Part shown: one piece after another, positions 34,559-43,839 of the stretch
Layout: every line of letters begins with the position of its first letter
Position numbering within the stretch: position 1 is the first letter of the stretch
Source: Gp1-AA133 sp963850425
GTDB lineage: Bacteria; Acidobacteriota; Terriglobia; Terriglobales; Acidobacteriaceae
Length of the DNA: 64,000 bases
Reading direction: 5' to 3'
Assembly (NCBI GenBank): GCA_963850425.1
Contig: CAWKLF010000001.1
Span: 1-64,000, forward strand
Notes under the pieces: generated by a model
The model's database searches: none
What the model was told of the DNA's origin: nothing
What the model saw: the letters and a program-made list of their open reading frames with translations, nothing else
Translations under genes and position numbers: made by a program

Positions 34559-36232
34559 TCAAAATTTCACCAGGATGGCCATGGACGCTCGATCCTCGGT
34601 CTTGCGCAGATCCGGGGCCCATCCCGGAATGGACACTCCCGGGCTTCCGTTGTTTCCTCCGGGTGGTGTAACCCCGCCCCGGCCGCTCCAGTACGGCACA
34701 TTGGCGTGGCGGTGATTAAATTCCCAGCGGAACGTGATGTACTGACTTGGCATGTAGTCGTAGGTCCCGGAAATATCCCAGGCCTTGAACGGATCTCCGG
34801 GATTTTCCGTGAAGTAGGGGGTACCGGTGGTGGCGGTGGCGCCATCGATTGGCGGCAATAGCACGAGATAGCGACCGGGATTGTTAATTTTGCCGCCCCC
34901 AAGGGTGAAAGCGTACCGGTCTTTGTGGAACCACCACCGGTTGTAGAGCATGAAGCCCAAAAAGCTCTGCTTGTAAGCAATGATGTTGCCGGCAGCATCT
35001 TTCTTGTTGGTGGTGCAATTCACTCCGCCGCCGGATTCGCAGCCCGCGTCCCCGGTGAGACTGAAGGCCATCTTGTCAAGAAAACGCTCGGGATGATCGT
35101 AGTACTTGACCTGGATGCTTTCGTCGGTGTGATAGCGTGTGCGGTTCGGAATCCCAACCGCATCGGCGCCGAGGCCATAATTATTCGAAATAATCGAGAG
35201 CCACGGTGTCGGACGCCACAGGATCTGGCCCCCCAGACCAAGGCGGCCATTGGGCCGCGCATAGGTTTGCCATCCGTTGATAATCCACGGCTCGATCTTC
35301 AGTTTCGCCGTAGGGAAGATCTGGACTCGCATGCCTGTAAAAAACCATGGCGTGTTCGACGATACATAAGATGGCTGATAAGCCCAGTTATCGAACTGAT
35401 AGAAGCTGAACAGGCCCACGTAGGACAAGAAGATGCCGGCATCGACGTTGATGCCATGCAGGGCGTCGAAGTGATAACCACCATAAGCCTCGTTGAGGTA
35501 GCGGTAAGCATTGTCTAATTGCCACTGGCCACGCGAATAGCTGGCGTCGTTGCGCGGCGTCCCGGTGGAATACAGACCTAATTGGCTGAAGATACGCGCA
35601 CGAACACGGTCGTAGTGGAAGTCTCCGCCGACACCGAGGTGGGTAAGGCTGATTTCATTCGAACGAAAAACTTCGCTTGAGCCGCCAATCGTGTCGTCTT
35701 TGGGGTGATTGAAATCGTAATGGTAGGCAACATCGGCCCGAACCTCGGGCGTAAAGAACTTGGAGTCAAAAGCTGCCTCTTTCGTGCGTGGGTTGCCATT
35801 CAACCAGGTCCAATCGGCAAAAGAGAATGGCTCAGCTTTGACAAGGTTGCGAGCAGCAGGAGGTTCGGCCTCGGCCGTCGCTGTTGAGGACGTTCCCGAT
35901 CCGCTGACAGACTGTTCGGGGGCCCCAGCTGCAGGCTTCGCAGAATCGGCAACGGCGGTCGTGACAGCATGTCGCTGCCTCAACGCAAACTCGAGTTGTT
36001 GAATGCGGTTCCGCATCTGTTCGAGCTCTTGAATAATTTGAGCATCTGCATCTGAAGTAGAATCGGGATGCTGTGGGGTGGTAGCCTGCGATCCGGCACC
36101 GCTGCCACCGGCGGCATTCAGCGCCGTCTGGGAAAAAGCGAGCGAAGCCGCGCACACCGCAGTAAATACTCCGATGAAACAAGTTTTCGATGTCGATGAG
36201 AGTTGTCCCGAGATGACACGTTTAATAATCAA
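34559..36232 (-). CDS. Outer-membrane beta-barrel protein (BBP2/OmpL-like porin)
   Basis: A 557-residue putative porin. A signal peptide (CFIGVFTAVCAASLAFSQ) and a short coiled coil (IIQELEQMRNRIQQLEFALR) precede the barrel, which has alternating strands rich in aromatic residues (FFTPEVRADVAYHYDFNHP, NAYRYLNEAYGGYHFDA, IEPWIINGWQTYARPNGRLG, ITFRWEFNHRHANVPYWSG) and ends in Phe (MAILVKF), as outer-membrane barrels do. It is upstream of, and on the same strand as, the kdp genes with a 148-base gap, so it may be the outer-membrane entry for potassium or be co-regulated. A role in potassium passage is inference. Confidence 0.75.
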   Translation of the reverse strand: MIIKRVISGQLSSTSKTCFIGVFTAVCAASLAFSQTALNAAGGSGAGSQATTPQHPDSTSDADAQIIQELEQMRNRIQQLEFALRQRHAVTTAVADSAKPAAGAPEQSVSGSGTSSTATAEAEPPAARNLVKAEPFSFADWTWLNGNPRTKEAAFDSKFFTPEVRADVAYHYDFNHPKDDTIGGSSEVFRSNEISLTHLGVGGDFHYDRVRARIFSQLGLYSTGTPRNDASYSRGQWQLDNAYRYLNEAYGGYHFDALHGINVDAGIFLSYVGLFSFYQFDNWAYQPSYVSSNTPWFFTGMRVQIFPTAKLKIEPWIINGWQTYARPNGRLGLGGQILWRPTPWLSIISNNYGLGADAVGIPNRTRYHTDESIQVKYYDHPERFLDKMAFSLTGDAGCESGGGVNCTTNKKDAAGNIIAYKQSFLGFMLYNRWWFHKDRYAFTLGGGKINNPGRYLVLLPPIDGATATTGTPYFTENPGDPFKAWDISGTYDYMPSQYITFRWEFNHRHANVPYWSGRGGVTPPGGNNGSPGVSIPGWAPDLRKTEDRASMAILVKF

Positions 36233-36511
36233 GCAGCCATACCTTGGACACGTTTACCGGTCAACGCTGCCATTGAAAATGAATTGGCGTAAAAGTTGCG
36301 TAAAGAGCCCATAAAGAGTTCATAAAGGGCGATAGGGCATTACCCACAAGGAAGGGAGCACACCAGGTCAGTGCTCCACACGCCCGGCGAAGGGGCACTC
36401 TCTTAGGTGCTGCCAACCATGTGGAGTAAATCAGGAGTAAACGCAGCAGTTGGTGCAGGAAAGCAAACGCCAAAAAATGCCTGCACCAGTATCAACATCG
36501 GCTGAGAGGCT

Positions 36512-36589
36512 TGGCGTCCCCGACGGGATTTGAACCCGTGTTACCGCCGTGAAAGGGCGATGTCCTAGGCCGGGCTAGACGACGGGGAC
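36512..36589 (-). tRNA. tRNA-Glu (anticodon TTC)
   Basis: On the minus strand the acceptor arms GTCCCCG and CGGGGAC pair, the anticodon loop is CTTTCAC (anticodon TTC) on a CGCC/GGCG stem, and the T-loop reads GGTTCAAATCC. A 3' CCA is encoded at 36512-36514. Upstream (36590-36843) and downstream (36233-36511) gaps of 250-280 bases show no other RNA gene. Confidence 0.95.
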
Positions 36590-36843
36590 GATAGCGTGAG
36601 GCAGGTATTTCTAAACCATTCATCGTAACAAGCGCTCTTTATGCTGTCAAAGAGGCTCTGCTGTCAGAGGAACTGCTGTAGCATCGGCTTTCATTGGATC
36701 GCGCTTTTCCTCTCGCGAAAAAGATTGAGCATGAACGCCTGCGAAAAATAGCGCGCGCCCTGGATGCTTATTACGCGGCCGCCTGCCCAACGCCCTTCGC
36801 CTGCCGTTTACAATCATCGTAATGAATTTATCGGAGCATACTC

Positions 36844-37437
36844 ATGGCTGATCCACTCCATCTGAGCTTGTGGTTTCCCAGCTTCGGCGACGACGAGATG
36901 ATGGCGTACGTCGTGTCGGTTCTACGCCAGTTCCCGTTTTCCGCTATGCGCCCGGGCGTCACCTACGTGTCGATACACCCGGTCTCCTGGAATGAGGCGA
37001 CTATTTTCGAACGCAGATTCAATCCTGGAATCGCTCCCGAAGAGGCCGCCAGCATGGCTGCTGACCTTCTCCACGAAGACTATGCGTACGTGTTCGAAGT
37101 GAACTGGGATTTGTGGAGTCCGGACTCCAGTGGTCGACAATGGGCGCTGGTCCCCACCTCCATACGAGTCATCGCGCAGGGAGCGGAATTCGACGAACAT
37201 GCTTCAGAAGCGACCGGGCATATTGAGATCGACTTCGGTCTCGACAGCCTCTTCCTGCAGGAACAGGTCGAACTCGACAGCGAAGCCGAACAGAACGTGC
37301 GGGCCAACGTTCATAAGCTCGTGGATTTCACCAATAAACTGGAAGCCAACGCCCATGCCAACGGTCGCCTGCTCTGGTCCGACTCAGAAGACAACCTGGC
37401 CCAGAAACTGATCGCTCGCTTACAAAAAGTCCAATAG
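36844..37437 (+). CDS. Conserved hypothetical protein, 197 aa
   Basis: Soluble acidic protein with no signal peptide or membrane span. It begins MADPLHLSLWFPSFGDDEMM and continues SVLRQFPFSAMRPGVTYVSI, HEDYAYVFEVNWDLWSPDSS and GHIEIDFGLDSLFLQEQ, with a C-terminal helix pair (NVHKLVDFTNKLEANAH). The pattern of strands and helices is regular, suggesting a compact alpha/beta fold. I do not recognise the family. The gene stands alone between tRNA-Glu and the terminator of ppdK. Confidence 0.75.
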   Translation: MADPLHLSLWFPSFGDDEMMAYVVSVLRQFPFSAMRPGVTYVSIHPVSWNEATIFERRFNPGIAPEEAASMAADLLHEDYAYVFEVNWDLWSPDSSGRQWALVPTSIRVIAQGAEFDEHASEATGHIEIDFGLDSLFLQEQVELDSEAEQNVRANVHKLVDFTNKLEANAHANGRLLWSDSEDNLAQKLIARLQKVQ

Positions 37438-37450
37438 CGAACAAGGAAAC

Positions 37451-37514
37451 AAAAAAGACGGTGGAGGGACGGGCGTGTTGCCCGTCGACCGGGCAAAGCG
37501 CGCGAAGCTCCACC
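37451..37514 (-). terminator. Rho-independent terminator of ppdK
   Basis: On the minus strand GGTGGAG (37514-37508) pairs with CTCCACC (37466-37460), enclosing an inner CGGGC/GCCCG hairpin, and is followed after three bases by six T (37456-37451). It lies just after the ppdK stop. Confidence 0.75.
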
Positions 37515-37549
37515 TTGGAACCTCCATCGTTTTGAACTGCGCAGTCGAA

Positions 37550-40339
37550 CTACTTCGTCCGCCCGCCTTCTACTTTCAACTGGTCAGCGGCAGCCGCCTG
37601 CGCCGCCGCGAGCCGCGCTGTGAGCACTCGGAACGGTGAACAAGACACGTAGTTCAATCCCACCCGGTGACAGAACTCCACCGACGAAGGCTCGCCTCCG
37701 TGCTCGCCGCAGATGCCAACTTTGAGATTTGGCCGCGTTTTGCGTCCGCGTTCGGTGGCCATCTTCACGAGTTGGCCGACGCCTTCCTGGTCGAGGGCCG
37801 CAAACGGATCCTGCTTCAGAATCCCTTCTTCCAGGTACGTGGGCAGGATCTTGTTCACGTCATCGCGCGAAAAACCAAACGTAGTCTGTGTAAGATCGTT
37901 CGTTCCGAACGAGAAGAATTCCGCTTCCTTGGCGATTTCGTCCGCCACCAGCGCAGCCCTCGGCAATTCGATCATCGTTCCCACCAGGTAATCGACTTTG
38001 TGTTCCTTCTCCTTGAACACTTCATCGGCCACGCGGCGAACGATCGCCGCCTGGTTCGCCATCTCCTTCAACGTCGCCGTCAGCGGAATCATTACCTCAG
38101 GGAACACCTTCACGCCCTGTTTCGATACCGCCACCGCCGCCTCGAAGATAGCGCGCGCCTGCATCTCGGTGATCTCCGGGTAGGTAATGCCGAGTCGGCA
38201 ACCGCGATGGCCGAGCATGGGGTTGAACTCATGCAATTCTTCCACCCGCCTCAGCAGCGAAGTTATCACCCGCTTGAGATCAGACGCACCTTTGGTGCCG
38301 AAGCGCTTGTATTTCGCCACGAGCTCCTTTTTATGTTTGGCATCCGCATAGGGAAGCACGGCAATGTCAACCATAAGATCTTCCCGCCGTGGGAGGAATT
38401 CGTGCAGCGGAGGATCCAGCGTGCGAATCGTCACCGCATACCCGTCCATCGCCTTGAAGACTCCGGCAAAATCGGCTCGCTGCATGGGCAGCAGTTTCTT
38501 CAAAGCTGCGCGCCGGTCTTTCTCGTTGTTCGCCAGAATCATGGCCTGCATGTGTGGGATGCGATCTTCCGCAAAGAACATGTGCTCGGTACGGCAAAGC
38601 CCGATGCCTTCTGCGCCGAATGTCCGTGCCTGGATCGCATCACGCGGAATATCCGCATTGGCGCGCACTTTCAATTTGCGGAACGGATCCGCCCACTTCA
38701 TGAAAGTCTGCAGTTCTTTGTCATCGGGCGACGGCGGCAGGGTATTGAGCCGGCCTTTGATCACGCGTCCGGTGGTTCCATCCAGAGAAATCCAGTCGCC
38801 GGACTTGAAAACCTGGCCCTTCACCCGCATCTCGCCGGCCTTTTCGCTGACCTCGATGTCCCCTGCTCCCGCCACGCAGCACTTGCCCATGCCGCGCGTG
38901 ACGACCGCAGCGTGGCTCGTCATCCCGCCGCGCGACGTCAGAATGCCCTTGGCCACTTCCATACCGTGAATATCTTCCGGCGTCGTTTCGCCGCGCACAA
39001 GAATCACGTCCGCCTTCTTGCCGTGCCCGGCCTTTTCGACAGCTTCATCCGCTGTAAAGACAATTTGCCCGACAGCTGCGCCCGGCGAAGCCGGAAGCCC
39101 CTTGGCGAGCACCTCGATCTTGACGCCCTTTTCATCCAGACGCGGGACCAGGAAGTCGTACAACTGGTTCGGCTCTACGCGGAAGATGGCTTCTTCCTTG
39201 GTGATCAGTCCTTCTTCCACCATCTGCAGGGCAACCCGCACCGCCGCCAAGCCGGTACGCTTGCCGTTGCGGGTCTGCAGCATGTAGAGCTTGCCATCCT
39301 GGATGGTGAATTCGAAGTCCTGCATGTCCTTGTAATGTTTTTCCAGGCGCGTCGTGATGTCGCGCAACTGGTTGTAAACCTCAGGCATGATCTTCTCGAG
39401 CTCGAGAATATGCACCGGCGTGCGCACGCCCGACACAACATCTTCACCTTGTGCGTTCAGCAGAAATTCGCCATAAAACTCCTTCGTTCCGATCGCCGGA
39501 TTACGCGTGAAGCCAACGCCTGTGCCGCTGGTTTCGCCCAAATTGCCGAATACCATTGCCTGAACATTCACGGCCGTGCCCAGCATGTCGTCGATGTTAT
39601 TGATGCGGCGGTAATGCTTCGCGCGGGCGTTCTGCCAGGAGCGGAAGACTGCGTCGCGGGCCATCACCAACTGCTCATGCGCGTCCTGCGGAAAGTCGCG
39701 CTTGGCGTGTTTCTTCACGACTTTCTTGTACTCGGCAATAACTTCCTTCAAAGCCTTGGCGTCGAGATCGGTATCGAGCTTCGCCTTCTTCTGCTTCTTC
39801 TTTTCGTCGAAAACTTCTTCAAACGCCGACTTCTCAATCTCCAGTACTACATTGCCGAACATCTGGATCAGCCGCCGGTAGGAGTCGTAGGCGAACCGGG
39901 CATCGGCGCGCTTGGCCAGCGCTTCCACGCTCTGATCATTCAGGCCGAGGTTCAGAATCGTGTCCATCATGCCCGGCATGGAAAACTTCGCGCCCGAGCG
40001 CACGCTGACCAGCAGCGGATTCGCGCCCTTGCCGAGTTCCTGCCCCTGCAGTTCCTCAAGCTGCTTGAGCGCCGCTTCCATCTGGCGATCGACTTCCTTC
40101 GATACGGCGTTGTGCCGCATGTATTCGCGGCAAGCCTCGGTCTGAATCGTGAATCCCGGAGGCACGGGCAGCCCGGCATTCGTCATCTCGGCCAGGCCGG
40201 CGCCTTTGCCGCCCAGCACGTCTTTCATTTTGCCGTTGCCGTCGGCTTTGCCACCGCCAAAGGAATACACGTACTTGGTTTCATTCTTGGGGCTGGTTTT
40301 GACTTCCATTTCAGTCTCGGGCAGAGTTGTCGTCGCCAT
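37550..40339 (-). CDS. ppdK: Pyruvate phosphate dikinase
   Basis: Full-length 929-residue enzyme interconverting pyruvate + ATP + Pi and phosphoenolpyruvate + AMP + PPi. The N-terminal ATP-grasp domain has MKDVLGGKGAGLAEMTNAGL and LLVSVRSGAKFSMPGMMDTI. The swivelling domain carries the phospho-His in GGMTSHAAVVTRGMGKCCVA. The C-terminal PEP-binding barrel has GIGLCRTEHMFF, SFGTNDLTQTTFGFSRDD and KVGICGEHGGEPSSVEFC with the catalytic Cys. ATG at 40339 with AAAGGA upstream, 10 bases after glyS, so both are probably co-transcribed. Role in gluconeogenesis or PPi-linked glycolysis. Confidence 0.97.
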   Translation of the reverse strand: MATTTLPETEMEVKTSPKNETKYVYSFGGGKADGNGKMKDVLGGKGAGLAEMTNAGLPVPPGFTIQTEACREYMRHNAVSKEVDRQMEAALKQLEELQGQELGKGANPLLVSVRSGAKFSMPGMMDTILNLGLNDQSVEALAKRADARFAYDSYRRLIQMFGNVVLEIEKSAFEEVFDEKKKQKKAKLDTDLDAKALKEVIAEYKKVVKKHAKRDFPQDAHEQLVMARDAVFRSWQNARAKHYRRINNIDDMLGTAVNVQAMVFGNLGETSGTGVGFTRNPAIGTKEFYGEFLLNAQGEDVVSGVRTPVHILELEKIMPEVYNQLRDITTRLEKHYKDMQDFEFTIQDGKLYMLQTRNGKRTGLAAVRVALQMVEEGLITKEEAIFRVEPNQLYDFLVPRLDEKGVKIEVLAKGLPASPGAAVGQIVFTADEAVEKAGHGKKADVILVRGETTPEDIHGMEVAKGILTSRGGMTSHAAVVTRGMGKCCVAGAGDIEVSEKAGEMRVKGQVFKSGDWISLDGTTGRVIKGRLNTLPPSPDDKELQTFMKWADPFRKLKVRANADIPRDAIQARTFGAEGIGLCRTEHMFFAEDRIPHMQAMILANNEKDRRAALKKLLPMQRADFAGVFKAMDGYAVTIRTLDPPLHEFLPRREDLMVDIAVLPYADAKHKKELVAKYKRFGTKGASDLKRVITSLLRRVEELHEFNPMLGHRGCRLGITYPEITEMQARAIFEAAVAVSKQGVKVFPEVMIPLTATLKEMANQAAIVRRVADEVFKEKEHKVDYLVGTMIELPRAALVADEIAKEAEFFSFGTNDLTQTTFGFSRDDVNKILPTYLEEGILKQDPFAALDQEGVGQLVKMATERGRKTRPNLKVGICGEHGGEPSSVEFCHRVGLNYVSCSPFRVLTARLAAAQAAAADQLKVEGGRTK

Positions 40340-40349
40340 AATGAGTCCT

Positions 40350-42518
40350 TTACTGTTTCGAAGATTCTTTGGATTCTTTGCCTTCAGTAACGATCTCGGA
40401 GAAGTCCGCGATCGTCGAGAATTCCTTGAGTAGCGTCTGCAGTAACGCCAGCCGGTTGGCGCGAAGATTGGCGTCCTCAGCCATCACCATCACCTTGTCG
40501 AAGAAATGGTCGATGGCGGGCCGCAACTTCCCAATTTCCAGCAGAGCCTGTTCGTCGTTGTGATCGGCGCGCAGCGCCTCGACCCTCTTAGCAGCCGCCG
40601 GAACCTGTGCCGCCAGATCTTTTTCAGCCTGTTCCTGCAACAAGGCCGGATTGATTTCCGGTGCGACTTCCCTGCCTGCCTCGCGCGCCTGCCGCAAAAT
40701 ATTCTTCATGCGCTTGAACGATACCGAGATGGAGGCGAAGTCAGCTGAAGGCCTGACCTTGGAGACGGCCTCCGCCCGCGCCAGCGCATCCACCGCGTCG
40801 TCGGCGTCCGCCGCGAGCACCGCATTCACGACGTCATATGCGTATCCGCACACGTCGCGCAGATAAAACTCCAGCCGCTCGCGAAAGAATCCGCGCACCG
40901 CTTCATCAAAGTTAACCTCGACAGCAAACTTCTTCTCCGCCTCGGACCCGCGATAGCGAACCCGCGCATCTTCCATCAGGGCCTTGAGCCCAATCGGCAG
41001 CTTGTGTTCCGCGATCGTTTTCACAATCCCGTTCGCCTGACGCCGCAATCCAAATGGATCTTTCGATCCACTAGGCACCAGCCCCAAGGCAAACATGCCG
41101 GCAATGCTGTCGGCTTTGTCGGCAATCGAAAGCACCGCACCTTCGACAGTGCGCGGCACCGCATCGTCCATCGATTCGGGCTTGTAGTGGTCGTAGATCG
41201 CAGTGGAAATGCACTGTCGGACTTCATCGTTGAGAGTCTCGTCCAGCACCTGCACCCGCGCGTACAGCCCGCCCACGATGCCCTGCAGTTCGGTAAATTC
41301 CTTCACCAGTTCGGTGGTGAGATCGGCCTTCGCCAGGCAGGCGGCTTTGTGAACGACGCCGGGACGGACCATCACTCCGGCCTGCTTGAGCGTTTCCGAC
41401 AACCAACTTCCCAGCCGCTGCGTCCGGATCGTCTTGTCGTAATAGCTGCCCAGGTCTTTCTGAAACGTGACGTGCTTGAGCAGTTCCAGACGGTCGCGCA
41501 AAGATACCTTCTGGTCGGTCTGCCAGAAGAAGCGCGCATCGTTGAAGCGGGCGCGTAGTACGCGTTCGTTGCCATGCTGGATCGTGCCTTCACGATCCCC
41601 ATCGGTGTTCAACACGGCAAGAAAATGTGGAGCAAGCTTGCCGCTCGAATCCTCGACCGCAAAATATTTCTGGTGATCGCGCATCACGGTGACCAGCACT
41701 TCCTCGGGCAACTCCAGAAATTGCGCATCGAAGTTCCCAAGGATCGCCGACGGAAACTCCGTCAAATTCACCACCGTATCAAGCAGCGCCTTATCCTCCC
41801 GCCAGCGCGCCCCAGCCACTCTGCGGGTCGCGGCATCGAGAGCCTTGCGAATCTGTTTCTCCCGTTCTGCGCGGCTGAGCACCTTCGCGGCAACCAAAGC
41901 CTCTACGTATGCAGAGCCCGCCTTTGGAATCGAGACCGTCTTGTCCGCGAGGATCCGATGTCCGCGTGAGCTGTTTCCTGCCGCAACGCCATCGAACTCC
42001 AGCGGGATCACTTCCCCGTCGAGCATGGCAACCAGCCAGCGGACCGGCCGCACGAAGCGCTCGTTCGCCTTGCGCCAGTACATATTCTTCGGCCAGTATA
42101 GCGACGAGATTTCCTTGGGGAGCAGCTCAGCCAGAATCTCGCTGGTACCGCGCCCTTTCTTCGTAACTCTGGCGGAAAGATAATCGCCCTTCGCCGTACT
42201 GGTCTTTTCCAGTTGGGAAACTTCGACGCCCGCTTTCTTCGCGAAAGCGTGCGCTGCCGGAGTCGGCTGTCCATCTTTATAGGCAATGGCCAGGGAAGGT
42301 CCTGTGATCTGCTCGGTGACGTCGGGTTGCGATGACGGAACTCCTGCGGCCAGGATGGCCAACCGGCGCGGCGTGTCGAAACTGGTAACGGCCCCCGAGG
42401 GTTCCAGCCGCTCTCGCTCGAGCATCTTTGCCACCCGCTCGCGCAGTCCTTCCGCGCCCGCATCGATCATGCGCGCCGGAATTTCTTCACAACCGATTTC
42501 AAGCAGAAAGTCAGGCAT
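40350..42518 (-). CDS. glyS: Glycyl-tRNA synthetase beta subunit
   Basis: Beta subunit of the bacterial alpha2-beta2 glycyl-tRNA synthetase, 722 residues. It starts MPDFLLEIGCEEIPARMIDA, includes FVRPVRWLVAMLDG, RGHRILADKTVSI and VLNTDGDREGTIQHGNERVL (HD-like core), and ends with the anticodon-binding region (FFDKVMVMAEDANLRANRLA). It binds tRNA-Gly; the active site is in the alpha subunit encoded 147 bases upstream. Overall length is close to the usual 690-720. Confidence 0.95.
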   Translation of the reverse strand: MPDFLLEIGCEEIPARMIDAGAEGLRERVAKMLERERLEPSGAVTSFDTPRRLAILAAGVPSSQPDVTEQITGPSLAIAYKDGQPTPAAHAFAKKAGVEVSQLEKTSTAKGDYLSARVTKKGRGTSEILAELLPKEISSLYWPKNMYWRKANERFVRPVRWLVAMLDGEVIPLEFDGVAAGNSSRGHRILADKTVSIPKAGSAYVEALVAAKVLSRAEREKQIRKALDAATRRVAGARWREDKALLDTVVNLTEFPSAILGNFDAQFLELPEEVLVTVMRDHQKYFAVEDSSGKLAPHFLAVLNTDGDREGTIQHGNERVLRARFNDARFFWQTDQKVSLRDRLELLKHVTFQKDLGSYYDKTIRTQRLGSWLSETLKQAGVMVRPGVVHKAACLAKADLTTELVKEFTELQGIVGGLYARVQVLDETLNDEVRQCISTAIYDHYKPESMDDAVPRTVEGAVLSIADKADSIAGMFALGLVPSGSKDPFGLRRQANGIVKTIAEHKLPIGLKALMEDARVRYRGSEAEKKFAVEVNFDEAVRGFFRERLEFYLRDVCGYAYDVVNAVLAADADDAVDALARAEAVSKVRPSADFASISVSFKRMKNILRQAREAGREVAPEINPALLQEQAEKDLAAQVPAAAKRVEALRADHNDEQALLEIGKLRPAIDHFFDKVMVMAEDANLRANRLALLQTLLKEFSTIADFSEIVTEGKESKESSKQ

Positions 42519-42665
42519 CGATCAATCTGTCTATCTTCCCAATTTTTCCCGAATCCTGCATGTGAGCACCGTCACATGCCCCGAAATAACAACCCAGACA
42601 GTCCAATTTGGAGGCCCTATGCGCGTTGGAGGTCCCGCCAATTCCAAGTATGGCGGATCTCAGCC

Positions 42666-43703
42666 CTACCCCACCGTTGCCGGCTCTTTCTTCCGACCAG
42701 GCTTGGCCGCCTTCGCTTGCAGCGTGGGTTCCGGCTCCCCTGGCTTTTCACTCTCGCTCGTTTGTTGCTGCAGGTACGCCTTAGCAATGCCAACCGCCAG
42801 CGCACGCACGCGCGCGATCACGCCCACCCGCTCCGTTACGGAGATCGCCCCGCGGGCATCGAGAATATTAAAGAGATGGGAGCACTTCAGGCACAGGTCA
42901 TAGGCGCCCAACAGAGGAAAGCGTCTCCGTTCCACCACAATCTTGTCGGCCTTGGCTTTGTCCGGCCGGTTCAGTTCGGTATAACGATCAATCAGGACGC
43001 GGCATTCCGACTCGTACAACTCAAAATGCTTCCAGGTCTTCTCCACGTCCGCCAATTCGAAGTTGTAGACGGAAAACTGCAACTCGTCCGCGAGCCGCAC
43101 ATCCCCGTAGGTCGTCGGATGCCCGGTCTCCGGATCGCGCGCCCACACGATGTCATAAATAGAATCGACGTCCTGCAGAAATGCCGCGATGCGTTCCAGC
43201 CCGTAAGTCAGCTCCGCTGAAATCGGCAAAAGATCGATGCCGCCACACTGCTGAAAGTACGTGAACTGCGTGATCTCCAGCCCATCGAGCATCACCTGCC
43301 ATCCAATGCCCCAAGCCCCCAGCGTCGGCGACTCCCAGTTGTCCTCTTCGAACTTGATGTCGTGCTGGCGAAGATCAACCCCAATTGCACCGAGGGACTG
43401 GAGATAAAGCTCCTGCACATCATGGGGCGGAGGTTTCAGGATCACCTGCAGCTGCGTGTGCTTGAACAACCGGTTCGGATTCTCTCCATACCGCCCGTCC
43501 GCCGGCCGCCGCGAAGGTTGCAGGTAAGCCACCTTGTAAGGCTGAGGCCCCAGCACGCGCAAAAACGTCTCCGGCGCCATCGTCCCCGCGCCCACTTCGA
43601 CGTCGTAAGGCTGCTGCAGCACGCACCCGCGCTGCGCCCAGAAGGCCTGCAACTTCAGGATGAGTTCCTGAAAAGTCGGCGGATTGGATTTGGAAGTTGT
43701 CAT
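42666..43703 (-). CDS. glyQ: Glycyl-tRNA synthetase alpha subunit
   Basis: Catalytic class II synthetase subunit of about 345 residues that makes glycyl-adenylate. Landmarks are TFQELILKLQAFWAQRGCVL, GAGTMAPETFLRVLGPQPYK, YLQPSRRPADGRYGENPNRL, KFEEDNWESPTLGAWGIGWQ and FTYFQQCGGIDL. The ATG at 43703 matches the family; a longer reading would run into the repeat at 43725-43830. The C-terminus has a Lys/Pro/Glu-rich tail (about 40 residues) beyond the usual end. Same strand as glyS and ppdK. Confidence 0.95.
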   Translation of the reverse strand: MTTSKSNPPTFQELILKLQAFWAQRGCVLQQPYDVEVGAGTMAPETFLRVLGPQPYKVAYLQPSRRPADGRYGENPNRLFKHTQLQVILKPPPHDVQELYLQSLGAIGVDLRQHDIKFEEDNWESPTLGAWGIGWQVMLDGLEITQFTYFQQCGGIDLLPISAELTYGLERIAAFLQDVDSIYDIVWARDPETGHPTTYGDVRLADELQFSVYNFELADVEKTWKHFELYESECRVLIDRYTELNRPDKAKADKIVVERRRFPLLGAYDLCLKCSHLFNILDARGAISVTERVGVIARVRALAVGIAKAYLQQQTSESEKPGEPEPTLQAKAAKPGRKKEPATVG

Positions 43704-43724
43704 CGGCCTTGCGGCGAAAAAAAA

Positions 43725-43829
43725 CCTTGTCATCCTGAGCGAAGCGAAGGACCTATGCGTTTCAGCTTCGAGCCACGAGCTTCGAGCAAACATTTCGGGG
43801 TTGTCTGCTCGTAGCTCGAATCTCGAAGC
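43725..43829. repeat. Intergenic repeat cluster between glyQ and recO
   Basis: A REP-like unit containing GTCATCCTGAGCGAAGCG occupies 43725-43754. It is followed by an imperfect 23-base inverted repeat (43765-43787 with 43807-43829, 19 of 23 positions matching) built from GCTTCGAGC motifs. Both kinds of unit are familiar from acidobacterial intergenic DNA (recollection). Confidence 0.6.
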
Positions 43830-43839
43830 CCAAAGCTTC

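Noticed and set aside
37667..40390. A 907-codon open frame on the plus strand opposite ppdK
   Set aside because: It mirrors the codon structure of ppdK, has no family-like sequence, and is a common artefact opposite long high-G+C genes.
43704..43793. N-terminal extension of glyQ
   Set aside because: It would be encoded by the intergenic REP-like repeat and does not match the family start.
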